Both the position numbers and the translations under genes were made by a program. 64,000 nt of DNA from positions 1 to 64,000 of the forward strand of contig DASYQS010000008.1 in assembly GCA_036005185.1 (NCBI GenBank). The letters run 5' to 3'. The notes below the pieces were generated by a model. It made no database searches, had not been told where the DNA came from, and saw nothing but the letters and a program-made list of their open reading frames with translations. Positions 8,406 to 16,740 of this stretch are shown piece after piece (position 1 is the stretch's first letter; each line of letters begins with the position of its first letter). Source of the stretch: VBAU01 sp036005185 (GTDB lineage: Bacteria > Bacteroidota > Bacteroidia > Chitinophagales > Chitinophagaceae).

Positions 8406-8614
8406 GCTTTGTGTTTTTCTCCGTGTCTCCGTGGTTTATTTTTTTTACCACGGAGGGCATTGAGTTTATACAGAGGGACACGGAGGTTTAATGATTAAGG
8501 TTTATATCTCTGTGAAGCTCTGTGTTTTTCTCCGTGTCTCTGTGGTTTAATCTTTTTTTTACCACAGAGGGCATTGAGTTTACACAGAGTGACACAGAGG
8601 TTTTATGATTAAGA
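8406..8614. repeat. Two tandem copies of a palindromic CACGGAG/CACAGAG repeat
   Basis: Copy A spans about 8406-8500 and copy B about 8517-8614. Each carries CTCCGTGTCTC(C/T)GTGGTTTA, a T-run, ACCAC(G/A)GAGGGCATTGAG and a closing (A/G)CAC(G/A)GAGG, so each can fold into an imperfect hairpin. The copies differ mainly by G/A and C/T changes that keep the pairing. The stretch 8405-8684 holds nothing else; a related diverged copy lies at 14755-14880. Confidence 0.8.
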
Positions 8615-8684
8615 TTTGGACTAGCGGATAGTTATTAAATTCATACAGAGCTTAGTTAATTTCCCGAACTTTCAGGCACTCTGA

Positions 8685-10262
8685 TTGCTGCTAACTAAGT
8701 GCCTTCTTCAATCCAAATTAAATGAAGTGAACAACGAGACGGTCAGCGATTATGAAGAACTCCCAAGTGAGGAAGTTGCCCGGCCAACCTACTGGCTCAC
8801 GAGGTTCATGATCCTCCGCTTGCTGGGAGTTATTTATGCGATAGCCTTTCTCGTTGCTATCAATCAAATTATTCCTTTGATCGGATCACATGGACTCACT
8901 CCGGTAGAAATTTATCTCAAGCGAGTCAGCGCATTACTTGGTTCAGAGGGAGCTGGCTTTATGCGATTGCCTTCCATCTTTTGGTTCTGGCATTCCGATC
9001 AAACTCTTCTCACTTTCGCTTGGATTGGATTTGTTCTTTCATTAGTTGTAATTGCAGGCTTCGCAAATGTGCCAATCCTTGCTGTTCTCTGGATGCTTTA
9101 CATGTCCTTTGTTCACATAGGACAAGAGTGGTATGGATATGGCTGGGAGATCCAGCTTACTGAAACCGGTTTTCTCGCAATCTTTCTTTGTCCACTACTT
9201 GACATGCGCCCATTTCCACGACACGCACCGCCTCTACCCATCATTGTTTTATTTCGTTGGTTGATTTTTCGCCTCATGCTTGGTGCGGGCTTGATCAAAA
9301 TTCGCGGTGATGAAATTTGGCGCAACGGCACTGCACTCAATTATCATTTCGAAACACAACCTATTCCGGGTCCATTGAGCCGGTGGTTTCATTTTCTACC
9401 ACACACAGCTTTGAAGATCGGAGTTTGGTTTAATTGGCTTGCAGAGTTGATAGCACCATTTTTTGTATTCTGGCCAAGGATTGCACGGCACATTGCGGGA
9501 GTTATAATTATATTACTCCAAGTTACACTCATCCTCAGCGGCAACCTCTCATTTTTGAACTGGCTTTCCATCGTTCCCGCCCTTGCTTGTTTTGATGATG
9601 GGTTCTGGTCGAGAATTCTTCCGCGCCAGCTTGTGCGCAAGGCCGAAGCCGCTAAGGAACGTGCCGAAGTTTCCAAACCTATGATGATCACTGCTTGGAT
9701 CGTAACTGTAATTATTGGATTTCTTAGCTTCCAACCTATAGCCAATATGCTGTCTCCAAGACAAATCATGAACACCTCATTCGATCCTTTAGATTTGGTA
9801 AATACTTATGGTGCATTTGGAACGATAGGAAAGGAACGTTTCAATGTAGTGTTCGAAGGAACGATGGATGAAGATTCGAGTGACAATGCGAACTGGAAAC
9901 CTTATATCTACAAAGGTCTGCCTGTATTACTTGATAAGCGTCCGCCACAAATTGCTCCTTACCAGTTGCGCTTAGACTGGCAAATGTGGTTTGCTTCTAT
10001 GTCGTCTCCTGATGAATATCCATGGACAGTAAATCTTGTCTCGAAACTTCTTCATAATGATCGTGATGCTTTAGGTTTATTTGCGAGCAATCCATTTCCC
10101 AACAAGCCACCGCGATACGTCCGCGCCATTTTGTATCGCTACAGCTTTGCAAAGCCGGGTAATCTGCAAGCCCTTTGGTGGAATCGCGAACGGATCAATG
10201 TGTGGCTTCCGCCAATGTCTGCCAACGATCCACGATTGATTGAATTTCTAAAAACTCTTTGA
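8685..10262 (+). CDS. Lipase maturation factor (LMF1) family membrane protein
   Basis: A 525-residue multi-pass membrane protein. The segments ARPTYWLTRFMILRLLG, SHGLTPVE, FWFWHSD, HIGQEWYGYGWEIQLTETGF, GLIKIRGDEIWRNGTALNYHFETQP and the soluble C-terminal half with WQMWFASMS follow the LMF1 family throughout. In animals LMF1 is an ER protein needed for folding of dimeric lipases; the role of bacterial members is unknown. The start is uncertain: TTG 8685 or GTG 8727, as no ATG precedes the conserved region. G+C at silent positions seems higher than in the neighbours, and the gene sits between repeat clusters, so acquisition by transfer is possible. No lipase gene is adjacent. Confidence 0.88.
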   Translation: MLLTKCLLQSKLNEVNNETVSDYEELPSEEVARPTYWLTRFMILRLLGVIYAIAFLVAINQIIPLIGSHGLTPVEIYLKRVSALLGSEGAGFMRLPSIFWFWHSDQTLLTFAWIGFVLSLVVIAGFANVPILAVLWMLYMSFVHIGQEWYGYGWEIQLTETGFLAIFLCPLLDMRPFPRHAPPLPIIVLFRWLIFRLMLGAGLIKIRGDEIWRNGTALNYHFETQPIPGPLSRWFHFLPHTALKIGVWFNWLAELIAPFFVFWPRIARHIAGVIIILLQVTLILSGNLSFLNWLSIVPALACFDDGFWSRILPRQLVRKAEAAKERAEVSKPMMITAWIVTVIIGFLSFQPIANMLSPRQIMNTSFDPLDLVNTYGAFGTIGKERFNVVFEGTMDEDSSDNANWKPYIYKGLPVLLDKRPPQIAPYQLRLDWQMWFASMSSPDEYPWTVNLVSKLLHNDRDALGLFASNPFPNKPPRYVRAILYRYSFAKPGNLQALWWNRERINVWLPPMSANDPRLIEFLKTL

Positions 10263-10280
10263 TAAAAATTATTTTGAATG
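10261..10280. repeat. Left copy of a 20-bp direct repeat flanking higBA
   Basis: GATAAAAATTATTTTGAATG occurs here and again, identical, at 11269-11288. The two copies bracket exactly the higBA module and its promoter. The following bases ATGATGA...TCATCATT (to 10304) form an inverted repeat. Confidence 0.75.
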
Positions 10281-10311
10281 ATGAGTGATATTCTACATTC
10301 ATCATTTCATG

Positions 10312-10800
10312 TTATACAGCCTGTAGAATCTGGTTTGCATCCAGATTCAATTTATCATGTAACGCTTTTATAAAATAAATATCTGGTTTTTGTTTGCCAC
10401 TCATGATCAGCGAGAGCTTGGCTTCGCTTACGCCAAGTAATCTTGCTGTGTAATGCTGTTTCAGTTTCAACTGAAACATTTTCATCCGTATCATATCGGG
10501 CAGGGAAGAAGGAATTGGAAGCGGCTCATGAATATCTTCATAATCTTCGGCCGCTTCTGCTAATATGCGAAGACGTTCCAATTCTTTTTCGCTAAGATTT
10601 TCTTCACCTTTTTTCATCAAAGCGTTGATCTCTTTCATGGTGAGTTCATAAACCTCCTTGCTTTGAATTTTTTTCCTACGTATTTTCATTTTTTTAGCTG
10701 GCTTTCCAGCTTTGCCGTTCGGTTTACGCCTGGCCCTTGCCTTCGATCTAACGCGTCGGGTTTTCTGCATCATAATTTTTTTCATTTTGAGATTCCACAT
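10312..10800 (-). CDS. higA: HigA-type antitoxin, XRE helix-turn-helix, with basic N-terminal extension
   Basis: The C-terminal part (KQHYTARLLGVSEAKLSLIM, then SGKQKPDIYFIKALHDKLNL) is an XRE-type helix-turn-helix typical of Bacteroidota HigA antitoxins, preceded by the family segment LTMKEINALMKKGEENLSEKE. It lies 31 bases downstream of the toxin gene on the same strand, the inverted order typical of hig loci. The protein would neutralise HigB and repress the operon through the palindromes at 11187-11213. With ATG 10800 (162 residues) there is an unusual Lys/Arg-rich extension at about 7-46; with ATG 10689 (125 residues) the length is normal for the family but leaves a 142-base gap to the toxin gene. 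Confidence 0.85.
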   Translation of the reverse strand: MWNLKMKKIMMQKTRRVRSKARARRKPNGKAGKPAKKMKIRRKKIQSKEVYELTMKEINALMKKGEENLSEKELERLRILAEAAEDYEDIHEPLPIPSSLPDMIRMKMFQLKLKQHYTARLLGVSEAKLSLIMSGKQKPDIYFIKALHDKLNLDANQILQAV

Positions 10801-10831
10801 AAATCCCGGAATTCTGTTCCGGGCTATCCAC

Positions 10832-11125
10832 TCATAGGTCGGATAGTTTAACTTTGTCGTACTCTGCGTGCGTACCAATAAAACGAATGAACACTGTACG
10901 AGCTTTGAAAATAATCCTGGCAATTAGCCTGTACTTATTTCCTCCAATGTTAAATACATAAAGACCGCTTCCCACAGAATCTGTTGCTCCGAACACCTTC
11001 TTAACATCTGCAAAATTTGCCCAATCGCTTTCTTTCGCCTTTAAATACCAGTTAAGCAGAGCATTGGCAGATTTTGGATGCATTTCGATGAACTCATTAA
11101 TGGCTCTTTTCGAAATTACAACCAT
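10832..11125 (-). CDS. higB: HigB-type mRNA interferase toxin
   Basis: This 97-residue protein has the HigB (RelE superfamily) pattern: NWYLKAKESDWANFADVKKVF, then VFNIGGNKYRLIARIIF and the terminal IRFIGTHAEYDKV. Family members cleave mRNA on the ribosome; the conserved basic residues (Lys and Arg in GNKYRL) and the terminal His-Tyr segment are present, so it looks functional. It is first in a two-gene operon with the antitoxin, under an upstream region with a TATCTTTG element and two overlapping palindromes. Length is normal for the family. Confidence 0.9.
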   Translation of the reverse strand: MVVISKRAINEFIEMHPKSANALLNWYLKAKESDWANFADVKKVFGATDSVGSGLYVFNIGGNKYRLIARIIFKARTVFIRFIGTHAEYDKVKLSDL

Positions 11126-11163
11126 GGCAGGTTTTGATCTTCGTGTATTTTCCCCGATTTTTT

Positions 11164-11171
11164 CAAAGATA
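11164..11171 (-). promoter_or_regulatory. Probable -7 element of higBA (TATCTTTG)
   Basis: On the minus strand TATCTTTG matches TAnnTTTG and ends about 39 bases ahead of the higB start codon. The -33 position falls in the palindromes at 11187-11213, so a bound regulator would block it. Confidence 0.55.
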
Positions 11172-11186
11172 AAACATTTTTCTTCA

Positions 11187-11213
11187 TTCTAAAATGAATT
11201 TAGAAAATCTAAA
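11187..11213. promoter_or_regulatory. Overlapping palindromes, probable HigA operator
   Basis: TTCTAAA (11187-11193) pairs with TTTAGAA (11199-11205), and TTTAGA (11199-11204) pairs with TCTAAA (11208-11213). The two perfect inverted repeats share one arm and overlie the -33 region of the higBA promoter, as expected for autoregulation. Confidence 0.6.
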
Positions 11214-11268
11214 TTTTATTTGATTCTACCCCGCTTCGAGATCTTTCGCTTATGACCAAGGCAGCATG

Positions 11269-11359
11269 GATAAAAATTATTTTGAATGCGAAACCTGCCT
11301 ATGAGCAGGCAGGTGTTGAATGATAAATGACATTCAAAACTCAGCATTCATAATTTTTG
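11269..11359. repeat. Right copy of the 20-bp repeat and CCTGCC hairpin
   Basis: GATAAAAATTATTTTGAATG (11269-11288) repeats the copy at 10261. It is followed by a perfect 8-bp hairpin ACCTGCCT/AGGCAGGT (11293-11314) and then GCATTCATAATTTTT, an inverted partner of the 20-mer. The whole unit is therefore palindromic on two levels. The gap 11126-11462 holds only this and the higBA control region. Confidence 0.65.
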
Positions 11360-11462
11360 CTCTCGATGCAGACCACGTGGGCACGGTAGTTGTAATTTTG
11401 GCCTCATGAAGACTTAAGATCTTTTGGGCATTAATGTTTTTTACAAACTTAATTTAGCCTGT

Positions 11463-12155
11463 ATGAAGATGCTGACTCCCATTCTGTTAATCCTGATATT
11501 TATTTCCTTTTCTTTTCAGGAAGATGTTTACAAGGAAAAGAGAGAAAAAATGGTCAAAGACCAAATTGAAAAAAGAGGAGTAAGTGATAAGCTTGTATTA
11601 AAAGCCATGCAGAATGTGAAGAGACACCAGTTTGTTCCGGAAGAGAGAATTGCCGAAGCTTATGATGACGGGCCCTTGCCCATTGGCTATGGTCAAACCA
11701 TATCGCAACCTTATATCGTTGCTTACATGACTGAAGTTATTCAATGCAAACCGGAATTTAAAGTTTTGGAAATAGGTACTGGTTCAGGATACCAGGCAGC
11801 CGTATTGGCGGAAATAGTGAAAGAGGTTTATACCATTGAAATTGTTACTGAACTTGCTAATGCTGCCGCAGAAAGGTTGAAAAAACTGGGGTATAGTAAA
11901 GTAAAAGTAAAGCAAGCCGATGGTTATTATGGGTGGAAAGAAAATGGCCCCTACGACGCAATTGTAGTTACTGCTGCTGCCGAATTTGTTCCGCCTCCAT
12001 TAATTGAGCAATTAAAAGAAAATGGTAAAATGGTAATACCTATCGGCTCTCCTTTTATGACTCAAACGTTGATGCTGATAGAAAAGAAAGGAAAAAAGAT
12101 CACAACAAAAAATCTATTGACCGTAAGATTTGTTCCCTTTACCAGGAAGAAATGA
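11463..12155 (+). CDS. pcm: Exported protein-L-isoaspartate O-methyltransferase
   Basis: ATG 11463 gives 230 residues beginning with an export signal (MKMLTPILLILIFISFSFQ). The mature part follows PCMT: RHQFVPEERIAEAYDDGPLP, IGYGQTISQPYIVAYM and motif I VLEIGTGSGYQAAVLAEI, which binds S-adenosylmethionine. The enzyme methylates isoaspartyl residues and so repairs aged proteins. A signal peptide is known in many Bacteroidota PCMT proteins although the cofactor is made in the cytoplasm, so its location is an open point. The next gene, 35 bases downstream, is another SAM-enzyme-like protein and probably in the same transcript. Confidence 0.92.
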   Translation: MKMLTPILLILIFISFSFQEDVYKEKREKMVKDQIEKRGVSDKLVLKAMQNVKRHQFVPEERIAEAYDDGPLPIGYGQTISQPYIVAYMTEVIQCKPEFKVLEIGTGSGYQAAVLAEIVKEVYTIEIVTELANAAAERLKKLGYSKVKVKQADGYYGWKENGPYDAIVVTAAAEFVPPPLIEQLKENGKMVIPIGSPFMTQTLMLIEKKGKKITTKNLLTVRFVPFTRKK

Positions 12156-12190
12156 AACTGAGGAAAGGCGAATGATCAATTAAAATAGTC

Positions 12191-14587
12191 TTGCTCCCAT
12201 TTCTGCGTAAATACAAAATCTTTTTTTCTATCGGCATTCTTTCCGCCGCCATTATTGCCTTCCAGCTTGCTCTTATGCAAATTCTTTCTATCGTTCAGTG
12301 GTATCATTTTGCCTATATGGTGATTTCGGTAGCCCTGCTGGGTTTTGGTGCAGCCGGAACACTCCTATCTCTTTTTCGCCACCAGTTATTGAAACATATT
12401 GAAATGCTTCTTCCTTTTTTGATGATCACCACGGGTATTATGATGGCATTCGTGATCGATGTTTCTCAACTTTCATTTATCCGGTTTGATTCATACTTGC
12501 TATTTGCGGAATACAATCACATCGGGAGATTATTCATCACCTATCTTTTATTTTTTATTCCTTTCTTTTCCGGGGCGCTGGCCATTGGATTGATCTTTAT
12601 AAATTATGCAGAAGATATTGGAAGAATTTATTTTGCCAATCTGTTGGGGTCAGGCGCCGGAGCTTTGCTGGCCCTGTTGCTTCTTTTGTTTTTTTATTCA
12701 AGGCAATTACCAGCTTTTATTTCCATTCTGCCTGTATTGGCTGGTGTTATGATGATTCCAAAAAGAAATTTTTTTTTTCATGCATGTATGGCATTGATAG
12801 CCATTGTCCTTATTTCATGGAAAATAGGGCAACCTCCTCACTTGGTTTTATCGGAGTTCAAAGACTTGAGCAAAGTGCTGCTCCTTCCTGATGCAAGGAT
12901 CACTCATGAAAGAACAAGTCCTTATGGTCATATTCAAACTGTAACATCACCAGCATTGCGTTATGCACCGGGTCTCAGTCTTACTGCGCAAAAAGCGGCC
13001 ACGATAAAAACGGCTGTTTTTCTGAATGGAAATTGGTTTGGCCCCGTGATTGAAAGAAATAAAAATGATACTGATTTTATCCTTGACCATACCACGCTGG
13101 CTTTGCCGTATATCATGGCAAAAAGAGACCGGGTGCTGGTGCTGCAATCAGGAACCGGTATTGATGTGGCCTATGCATTCAGCAGGGGCGTAAAAAAATG
13201 TGTGACGGTAGAACCGAATGCGGCCATTCTTTCACTGCTGAAAAAAGAACTTTCCATTGACAATGACTCTTTATTCTATAATCCCTTACTTGAAATTCAT
13301 AATCTTGAGCCTCGAACTTTTTTGCTGACCGATACATCACACTATGACCTTATTTGCCTGCCGATGGCAGGAAGTTTTGGTGGATCAACAGGATTAAATG
13401 CACTGCAGGAACAGTTTATCCTGACAAAGGAAGCCATCCATGGAATGTGGCAGAAACTCAATACAACCGGAGTGATCAGCATAAGCTCATGGATGGATTA
13501 TCCCGTTCGATATCCACTAAAAATACTGGCGACCATGGTGGAGGTTCTTGATGACATGGGCATCCGGCATCCTGAGAATCATATTGCGGCCATCCGGAGT
13601 TGGGGCACCACAAGTTTTGTAATGACGAAATCTCCCTTGCAGAAAGAAGAAATCCTGAACATCCGGAATTTTTGTGAACAGATGTGGTTCGATCCTCTGG
13701 TGCTTCCCGGGTTAATGCCCGGAGAACGTGCACAGTACAATGAATTCCAAGACACAAGTTTTTTTGATTATGTTGACATGATCTTTTCTCCTGTAAAAAA
13801 CGAATTGTATTCCGGATATGATTTCAACATTCAACCTGCCACGGATAACAAACCTTATTTCTCCCAGTTTATTAAATGGAAAAATCTTCACCGTTTAGCC
13901 GGTATTTTCGGAAACCGGTCATTTCCATTTTTTGAATTAGGCTATCTTCTGGTAATGGTCACACTAATACAGATCCTTCTTATTTCTTTTGTGCTGATCG
14001 TGCTCCCGCTGTTTAAGCTCGGTTGGAAAGGAAAAAATAAATTTCCTGTTTTTTTATATTTCGGAGGTATAGCACTGGGATATATGTTTGTTGAGATCAT
14101 ATTCATTCAGCGTTTCATCCTATATTTTGGTCAGCCTGTTTATTCAGCTTCGGCGGTCATTACTTCACTGTTGGTCTTCTCAGGGATGGGTAGCTATGCA
14201 TCCGGTTATTTTCAGCGAAGCAAAACAAGAACATGGGTTGTGTTTAGCAGCATAGTTCTTATTCTTTTTGCATACTCATTTATACTTACCCCACTGTTGC
14301 AGCAAACAGTGAATGCTAACCTCACATTAAAATTGCTGATCGTTTTCTTTCTAACGGCGCCCCTGGCTTTTTTGATGGGTATTCCATTTCCTTCCGGCAT
14401 ATCACGTCTTTCCAAAACAAATTCTTTGCAAATACCATGGGCCTGGGGACTGAATGGTTGCATATCAGTTGTAAGCACCGCGCTGGCTACTGTAGTTGCG
14501 GTAGAATTAGGGTTTAGCTGGGTAATGCTAATCGCTGCATTTGCATATTGTCTGCCATTGCTGGTTTGGAGAAGGATCTTCAAGTGA
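12191..14587 (+). CDS. Membrane protein with central spermidine-synthase-like domain
   Basis: The 798-residue protein has about six to seven hydrophobic helices at the N-terminus, a soluble centre (about 220-560) and several helices at the C-terminus. The centre resembles the spermidine synthase fold: DRVLVLQSGTGIDVAYAF, then VTVEPNAAIL as the acidic adenosine contact. The usual catalytic Asp region is replaced by YDLICLPMAGSFGG, so aminopropyl transfer is doubtful. The only usable start is TTG 12191, since an in-frame TGA lies at 12173. This architecture is known from fused MFS/spermidine-synthase-like proteins of unknown role. It follows pcm by 35 bases and is likely co-expressed. Confidence 0.75.
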   Translation: MLPFLRKYKIFFSIGILSAAIIAFQLALMQILSIVQWYHFAYMVISVALLGFGAAGTLLSLFRHQLLKHIEMLLPFLMITTGIMMAFVIDVSQLSFIRFDSYLLFAEYNHIGRLFITYLLFFIPFFSGALAIGLIFINYAEDIGRIYFANLLGSGAGALLALLLLLFFYSRQLPAFISILPVLAGVMMIPKRNFFFHACMALIAIVLISWKIGQPPHLVLSEFKDLSKVLLLPDARITHERTSPYGHIQTVTSPALRYAPGLSLTAQKAATIKTAVFLNGNWFGPVIERNKNDTDFILDHTTLALPYIMAKRDRVLVLQSGTGIDVAYAFSRGVKKCVTVEPNAAILSLLKKELSIDNDSLFYNPLLEIHNLEPRTFLLTDTSHYDLICLPMAGSFGGSTGLNALQEQFILTKEAIHGMWQKLNTTGVISISSWMDYPVRYPLKILATMVEVLDDMGIRHPENHIAAIRSWGTTSFVMTKSPLQKEEILNIRNFCEQMWFDPLVLPGLMPGERAQYNEFQDTSFFDYVDMIFSPVKNELYSGYDFNIQPATDNKPYFSQFIKWKNLHRLAGIFGNRSFPFFELGYLLVMVTLIQILLISFVLIVLPLFKLGWKGKNKFPVFLYFGGIALGYMFVEIIFIQRFILYFGQPVYSASAVITSLLVFSGMGSYASGYFQRSKTRTWVVFSSIVLILFAYSFILTPLLQQTVNANLTLKLLIVFFLTAPLAFLMGIPFPSGISRLSKTNSLQIPWAWGLNGCISVVSTALATVVAVELGFSWVMLIAAFAYCLPLLVWRRIFK

Positions 14588-14754
14588 AAGATTGAAACGA
14601 GAAAAATTCTTATGGTTGGTTAGTATAAAAAAAATATGTGGAATCTCTGCGAGGATTGAAAGAAAAATCTTGTTTGAAATGGCATTGGGAAAATGTTTTG
14701 GAAGTAAATGTAAATGGCAAAAATAAATTGTGGAATGAGAATTTGAGAACAAGG

Positions 14755-14880
14755 TTTTTTAATCACAGAGGCATGGAGGCAACAAAGAAGCACTGAATTT
14801 TTCTCTGTGATCTCTGCTCAATCTTCGTGTCTCCATGGTAATATTATTTAAACCACGGAGGCACGGAGGTAAAATAATTA
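14755..14880. repeat. Diverged palindromic CACGGAG repeat
   Basis: The stretch contains TCACAGAGGCATGGAGGC, TTCGTGTCTCCATGG and ACCACGGAGGCACGGAGG with a long AT-rich spacer, related to the tandem copies at 8406-8614. The bases 14588-14754 before it show no gene. It lies just ahead of the DUF885 lipoprotein gene and may overlap its leader. Confidence 0.6.
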
Positions 14881-14914
14881 AACCCATGTATCTTTAAGAT
14901 TCAATGAATTTTAA

Positions 14915-16738
14915 ATGAATAGTATGAAAAAAATTTCTTTATCGCTTTTTGTTGCCTCTTTATTTTTTATGGCCTGCAATAACGATAATAAGAAAATTGA
15001 AATGAAAACAGATAATAAAGATCTTGCTGCGCTTTTTGAGAATTATTATAAGGAAAGAATGCAGTTGGTACCGCTTGAGTCAACTCAAAATGGTGACACG
15101 ATTAACAACGATAAGCTATTCGCAGATTTTACTGATAGCTACCGTGAAAAATATAAACAGTTTTTCTCTCGCTATCTCGATGAAATAAAAAAATATAATC
15201 GTGATGAGCTGAGTGAAAATGACCAGCTTAGCTACGACATCTTCAAAAGAGAAATGGAAATGACCTTGGAAGGCTTATCACTAGGATGGTTTGCCAATAT
15301 AGTAACCTATCCCGATCATCGTTATATTCCTTTTACTCAGTTTGGAGGCGTTCCCATCTGGATGGGACAATCAGGAAGCGGAGACGGAAGTCAGCCTTTT
15401 AAAACCATAACTGATTATGACAACTGGCTGAAAAGAGCAACTGCATTTTCTGTATGGACAGACAGTGCCATTATTTATTTTCGCAAGGGCATTGCTGCCA
15501 ATGTTACGTTACCACAGCCATTGGTGAAAAAGATGATCGATGAAATGGATGCGATGGTCGTAAGCGATGCAACAAAAAGTTTGTTCTATGGTCCTATTAA
15601 TAAAATACCGCAAAGCTTTAGCGATAGTGACCGTAAAAGAATGACAACAGCCTTTGTTCAATTGATCAACCAGCAACTGGTGCCATCTTATAAACGGCTG
15701 AGTGATTTTTTAAAAACTGAATATCTCCCTAAAGCACGAACGACAACAGGCATTAATGCAGTACCCGATGGTGACAAGTATTACAACTATCTTATTCGCT
15801 TTTGGACCACCACCAATAAAACCCCTGATGAAATTTATCAAACAGGACTATCAGAAGTGAAAAGGATTCGCGGCATCATGGATAGTGTAAAAAATGCTGT
15901 TGGCTTTACAGGTGATCTCAATGCATTTTTTCAATACATGAGAACCGATAAGCGGTTCACACCTTTTAAAACCCCTGATGACGTGCTGAATGCAACCCGC
16001 TCGATACTTGCACGCATACAACCTAACGTAAAAAAAATGTTCACGCATGAGCCCAAGAGTCCATTTGAGATAAGACAAACAGAAGCTTTTCGTGCGGCGA
16101 GTGCCAGTGCGGAATATATTCCTGGTTCACCAGATGGAAAAAGACCAGGCATTTATTATATTCCTATTGTAGATGCTACTAAGTTCAATACCACTTCAGG
16201 AATGGAGAGCACATTTTTGCACGAAGCCATTCCGGGACATCATTACCAAATTTCAATACAGCAGGAAAACAGTTCGCTTCCGAAGTTTCGTCGCTTTGCC
16301 TGGTATGGAGCGTATGGCGAAGGCTGGGCTTTGTATTGTGAAAGTCTTGGAAAGGAATTAGGCGTGTACACCGATCCATACCAATACATGGGTGCATTGG
16401 GTGATGAGATACATCGTGCTATTCGACTCGTTGTTGATCCGGCCATACATACCGGCAAGATGACAAGAGAAGAAGCAATTAAATACATGATGGATAATGA
16501 AGCGGTCGATGAGCAAGGAGCCACTGCCGAAATTGAACGGTATATGGCCGTACCTGCGCAAGCATTGAGCTACAAGATCGGTGCATTAAAAATTCGCGAG
16601 TTGAGAAATAAATATCAGCAACAGCTAGGAAGCAAATTCAATCTTGCTGCTTTTCATGATGAGTTTTTAAAAGATGGATGCATGCCTTTGGAGGTAGCCG
16701 AAAAGAAAATGGATGCATGGGCTGAGAGGCAGAAATAA
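14915..16738 (+). CDS. DUF885 lipoprotein, probable zinc metallopeptidase-like protein
   Basis: The 607-residue protein carries a lipoprotein signal with Cys21 (VASLFFMACNN); ATG 14924 is an equally good start. It follows the DUF885 family: long helical N-terminus, NYLIRFWTTTNKTPDEIYQTG, and the motif FLHEAIPGHHYQ near residue 435, an HExxxH-like zinc site, with GEGWALYCE downstream providing a conserved Glu. The family includes putative peptidases related to M2/M3-type folds, but substrate is unknown. The protein should face the periplasm or cell surface as a lipid-anchored enzyme. Nothing downstream is co-directional, so it is probably transcribed alone. Confidence 0.88.
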   Translation: MNSMKKISLSLFVASLFFMACNNDNKKIEMKTDNKDLAALFENYYKERMQLVPLESTQNGDTINNDKLFADFTDSYREKYKQFFSRYLDEIKKYNRDELSENDQLSYDIFKREMEMTLEGLSLGWFANIVTYPDHRYIPFTQFGGVPIWMGQSGSGDGSQPFKTITDYDNWLKRATAFSVWTDSAIIYFRKGIAANVTLPQPLVKKMIDEMDAMVVSDATKSLFYGPINKIPQSFSDSDRKRMTTAFVQLINQQLVPSYKRLSDFLKTEYLPKARTTTGINAVPDGDKYYNYLIRFWTTTNKTPDEIYQTGLSEVKRIRGIMDSVKNAVGFTGDLNAFFQYMRTDKRFTPFKTPDDVLNATRSILARIQPNVKKMFTHEPKSPFEIRQTEAFRAASASAEYIPGSPDGKRPGIYYIPIVDATKFNTTSGMESTFLHEAIPGHHYQISIQQENSSLPKFRRFAWYGAYGEGWALYCESLGKELGVYTDPYQYMGALGDEIHRAIRLVVDPAIHTGKMTREEAIKYMMDNEAVDEQGATAEIERYMAVPAQALSYKIGALKIRELRNKYQQQLGSKFNLAAFHDEFLKDGCMPLEVAEKKMDAWAERQK

Positions 16739-16740
16739 AT

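Noticed and set aside
9389..9775. Minus-strand frame of 128 codons within the LMF-like gene
   Set aside because: Shadow of a strongly conserved plus-strand gene, no family resemblance.
16654..16740. C-terminal part of the transposase frame
   Set aside because: It runs antisense through the 3' end of the DUF885 gene and has no family pattern; it is a by-product of the broken frame.
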